NCBI GenBank assembly: GCA_025363505.1
Contig: JANYDV010000033.1
Span: forward strand, 1 to 24,653
Length of the DNA: 24,653 nt
Direction of reading: 5' to 3'
From: Bacteroidota bacterium
GTDB lineage: Bacteria; Bacteroidota; Ignavibacteria; Palsa-1295
Positions 22,318 through 24,653 of the stretch are shown in pieces. The notes beneath the pieces are model-generated. The model did not search any database, was not told the origin of the DNA, and saw nothing but the letters and a program-made list of their open reading frames with translations. The position numbers and the translations under genes were made by a program. The first letter of the stretch is position 1, and every line of letters begins with the position of its first letter.

Positions 22318-23946
22318 TTACTGACGAATAATGAGGACATTAAATCGTTCTCCGTTCGGAATGTTGGTTGCTTGATCTTCGAGAAATATTTCCCACCGAT
22401 TGACAGTACCGTTCCATTGAACGCCATACCCAATGCCGTCGAACACATTGCCGCCAAGATTTTTCTTAAGTGAAGCTGTTACTAATTGATGAGTAACGAT
22501 CACAATATCTGTTTGGAGCATCCCAGGGTAGTTTAAGAATGTTACCCATGGCGAATTAGCAATAATATTTGCTGCTCCGGCAGTATGAACATATGCCGTT
22601 TTTGAATTACCGCCAACTTTAATAAATCCATTGTCAATATACAATGATGTACCACTGGTACTGTTACCCGTATATCCTGCTTTCACACCGTAACCTGTTG
22701 CGCTTTCGCCATACACACCTGCTGCCGAAGTACCGGTCGAGCTGATACCATGGACGCCATAACCATTTGTCAATGTTGAAAGTCCTTGTACGCCGTCACC
22801 GGCACTCGATGTTCCGACTACACCAATCGCAACATCGGTTGTTCCGAAGACACCAATACCTGAGCTAACTGTTGGGTTCGGTCCAATATTGCCGGCAAGC
22901 CCATAGACACCGATGTTCCCACTCGATCCGTACACGCCTTTGCCGTTGTTGTCGGTACTAAAACCCCAGACTCCGTTAAGTCCGGTGCCTTTTATCCCAA
23001 CACTGCCATTGGTATTGGTGATAGACATTGAGGGACTCGAAGAGTTATCACTTTGAACGAATGGTAGGGAGATCGTAACATTCGTCGGCTCCCACGAGTT
23101 ATTTCCTGCATTCCAAATAAGTGCTTGTGAGTTTTGCGGTACATTTACACTGACGTTAAAATTTCTGATCTTTGCAACATTCGGATTTGGATAACTACCG
23201 ATCAAGTCGCCATTTGCCGGTCCGCTTGGTGGAAGTTGCGTTGGAATAACTCCGGGCGCAATTTTAATCGCTGTTACCGAACTATCAGTAATTTTTTGCG
23301 TCCCTATCGAGCCATTGGTTACGCCGACCGTTGCTACAGGTCCACTTGCATTGAGCACAGTAATACTTCCATCAGTATTTTGAATCCCCTGCACCCCGCT
23401 TGCCCCGGCACCACCGCTTGAGCTGATGGTAATCTTTTTTGTAGCGACATCTTTGTTGATCGTTGTTGAGCCACCACCTACGAGCACGACGTCACCGAGA
23501 AGAGCATTCAAACTCGCGACACCCGCAGTACCACCACTGCCACCGACAACACTTCCGGCAACATCAGCATAAGAAGCACGAAGTGCGTATGGAGCTGATA
23601 CTAACGCCGTTCGCGGGCTAAGTTCTGTGCCACCATCAACACTGACTCCAAGAAAATATGCACGGTCGAATGCGATAGTCAAAGGAATTGCAGTCACCGA
23701 ACCGATGATCGCATTAAATACGCCTTTGACTACGGGCACCGTCTGAACTTCAGTGTATATAGCTGTCGATCCGGTGGCGATCGTATAGAGTTTTAGCGTT
23801 AATTGATGATTCCCATTGGGAATCAAATTTCCTGACGCATCACTCAAAACGCCTTGATAGCTGATCGACCGCGGGATCTGCGCATAGACTGTTGCCGATG
23901 AAAGCAACAAGATTATGATAAAACAAAATGTAGCAACGTGTTTCAT
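22318..23946 (-). CDS. Secreted surface protein with GVYG-type repeats
   Basis: A 542-aa protein with a Sec signal peptide (hydrophobic 7-18, likely cut after VYA, residue 22). Residues ~23-115 form a domain beginning IPRSISYQGVLSDASGN and ending RTALVSAPYALRA, familiar from many secreted proteins of the FCB group. A Gly/Ser/Ala-rich stretch follows, then at ~320-425 a series of short imperfect G[VI][YFVWHQ]G repeats like those of fibre or adhesin stalks. The last ~95 residues (YVHTAGAAN... to ERFNVLI) resemble a domain repeatedly found at the end of Bacteroidota secreted proteins, probably DUF7452. A surface or adhesive role is inferred. No sorting (T9SS) motif is seen. There is no Shine-Dalgarno before ATG 23946. 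Confidence 0.9.
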   Translation of the reverse strand: MKHVATFCFIIILLLSSATVYAQIPRSISYQGVLSDASGNLIPNGNHQLTLKLYTIATGSTAIYTEVQTVPVVKGVFNAIIGSVTAIPLTIAFDRAYFLGVSVDGGTELSPRTALVSAPYALRASYADVAGSVVGGSGGTAGVASLNALLGDVVLVGGGSTTINKDVATKKITISSSGGAGASGVQGIQNTDGSITVLNASGPVATVGVTNGSIGTQKITDSSVTAIKIAPGVIPTQLPPSGPANGDLIGSYPNPNVAKIRNFNVSVNVPQNSQALIWNAGNNSWEPTNVTISLPFVQSDNSSSPSMSITNTNGSVGIKGTGLNGVWGFSTDNNGKGVYGSSGNIGVYGLAGNIGPNPTVSSGIGVFGTTDVAIGVVGTSSAGDGVQGLSTLTNGYGVHGISSTGTSAAGVYGESATGYGVKAGYTGNSTSGTSLYIDNGFIKVGGNSKTAYVHTAGAANIIANSPWVTFLNYPGMLQTDIVIVTHQLVTASLKKNLGGNVFDGIGYGVQWNGTVNRWEIFLEDQATNIPNGERFNVLIIRQ

Positions 23947-23968
23947 TTTTTTGACGATTTAAGATTTT

Positions 23969-23997
23969 ACAACATACTCCGGGTAAGATGCGAGCAA
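23969..23997 (-). promoter_or_regulatory. Candidate promoter of the surface-protein gene
   Basis: On the minus strand, TTG (23995-23997) is followed after 18 nt by TATGTTGT (23969-23976), a near match to TAnnTTTG. It lies ~23 bp before the ATG at 23946. The -7 box is imperfect, so confidence is limited. Confidence 0.35.
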
Positions 23998-24130
23998 TAG
24001 TAATCCAATCGAAGCAATCCGCATTGTTCATTCGGATTTCTTTGGTTGAGTTACTTATAAAGACGCCTTACCTAAAGGCAAAAACAGCGTATTGGTTAAA
24101 CGACTATTCAATTGAGTTTGTGACAAAAAT

Positions 24131-24167
24131 CTTTAAAAAAGAAAAGCGAACCGTGACGTCCGCTTTT
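24131..24167 (-). terminator. Intrinsic terminator of the partial minus-strand gene
   Basis: Read on the minus strand, AAAAGCG (24167-24161) pairs with CGCTTTT (24148-24142) across 12 nt, followed by CTTTTTT. It lies 18 bp after the stop at 24186 and separates that gene from the surface-protein gene downstream. Confidence 0.7.
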
Positions 24168-24185
24168 AACACAATTGTTATTTTA

Positions 24186-24653
24186 TTATTTTTTGAGCGT
24201 CTCATCCTGCTCAAGATCCCATTGCATAATGTACCTGCCCCGCTGGTCGTACCAATGTCCATGGTCGTCGGGAGCACCGGGTCCGGTTGTTGGTGCATTG
24301 AGTCGACTCAAGAGTTGAAGATTTGAAATCTCTGTTGAAGCATCATAGATCGTCCGTTGAAGTATAAGCCCAAGATCGCGGGCAAAGAAACGAACGACAT
24401 AACTTCCGTCGGTTTTAGTATGATCGATATATTTGACCGCAACAACATCATGAATAACCTGTTGATGACCCGGAAGGAAGTAATCAGTATATCTGCCGAC
24501 AACGGTAGCTTCAACCTGATCTGATTTGTCAGCAAACCATTTCGAGCCGACAGACAGATCTCCTTGTAATGCAACCATCCCTTGATCAGAGCCAGTCTCA
24601 GAGAGAATACACTGTTGAATTCCTGCCTTTGATGAGCCTACTTTATAATAGTA
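24186..24653 (-). CDS. Unrecognised protein, C-terminal 155 residues (5' end outside window)
   Basis: The frame is open from the right edge to the TAA at 24186. An internal Met at 24578 is probably not the start, because the reading frame continues upstream with a coding-like sequence (...YYYKVGSSKAGIQQ). The fragment is beta-rich. Its GRYTDYFLPGHQQVIHDVVAVKY and VVRFFARDLGLILQRT strings recall periplasmic proteins of the FCB group in which a late strand reads F/Y-A-K-G-V-G-L, but no family is assigned. The end, after WDLEQDETLKK, is polar. A terminator follows directly. Confidence 0.75.
   Translation of the reverse strand, partial: YYYKVGSSKAGIQQCILSETGSDQGMVALQGDLSVGSKWFADKSDQVEATVVGRYTDYFLPGHQQVIHDVVAVKYIDHTKTDGSYVVRFFARDLGLILQRTIYDASTEISNLQLLSRLNAPTTGPGAPDDHGHWYDQRGRYIMQWDLEQDETLKK

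Noticed and set aside
1..24653. CRISPR array, tRNA/rRNA genes, insertion sequence, prophage or origin
   Set aside because: No spaced direct repeats, no cloverleaf-like sequence, and no transposase or phage-type gene was seen.

Overview
The window is dominated by a long, same-strand division and cell-wall (dcw) cluster, about 1.54-22.24 kb, read 5'->3' on the + strand. The order is mraZ, rsmH, ftsL, ftsI (PASTA-bearing PBP), murE (meso-DAP type), murF, mraY, murD, ftsW, murG, a small membrane/PH-like protein, murC, a DUF429-like RNase H-fold protein, murB, ftsQ, ftsA, ftsZ, and a YbjQ-family protein. Gaps are 0-125 bp, with two TAATG stop/start overlaps, so this reads as one transcription unit. 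It carries the lipid II pathway from the meso-DAP ligase step to the transferase MurG, the lipid II polymerase/transpeptidase pair FtsW/FtsI, and the divisome core FtsL, FtsQ, FtsA and FtsZ. No ddl, murA or murI is seen.

The organism looks like a member of the Bacteroidota/Chlorobiota/Ignavibacteriota/Kapaibacteriota (FCB) group. The basis is TAnnTTTG-type -7 promoter elements upstream of mraZ and of the Panacea gene, mostly Shine-Dalgarno-less starts, a dcw order with both murF and a short type II murB, and a secreted protein with the N-terminal and GVYG-repeat architecture common in that group. The phylum is an inference and was not tested by any search.

Left edge (1-1109): the tail of an unidentified + strand ORF ends at a bidirectional hairpin. 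Facing it is a two-gene minus-strand unit, a Panacea (DUF4065/SocA-like) antitoxin-type protein followed after 1 bp by an unrecognised 169-aa protein, which is a candidate toxin-antitoxin pair. Region 1110-1727 is gene-free. It holds the two divergent promoters, a nested inverted repeat, tandem AAAGTGG boxes that look like a MraZ operator, and a leader in which a perfect 9-bp anti-Shine-Dalgarno arm can close the mraZ ribosome site.

A second regulatory point lies at the mraZ/rsmH junction: a perfect 15-bp inverted repeat spans the mraZ stop codon, followed by a 15-bp tandem duplication. Right edge (22.26-24.65 kb): a bidirectional terminator separates the cluster from a minus-strand secreted, repeat-rich surface protein. 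That gene lies downstream of a terminator that ends a partial minus-strand gene running off the window.

The most interesting signals are the layered control around mraZ, the use of strong Shine-Dalgarno sites only at a few genes (mraZ, murB, ftsZ), two non-canonical genes inside the cluster, and an apparent second copy of the FtsZ C-terminal peptide motif.
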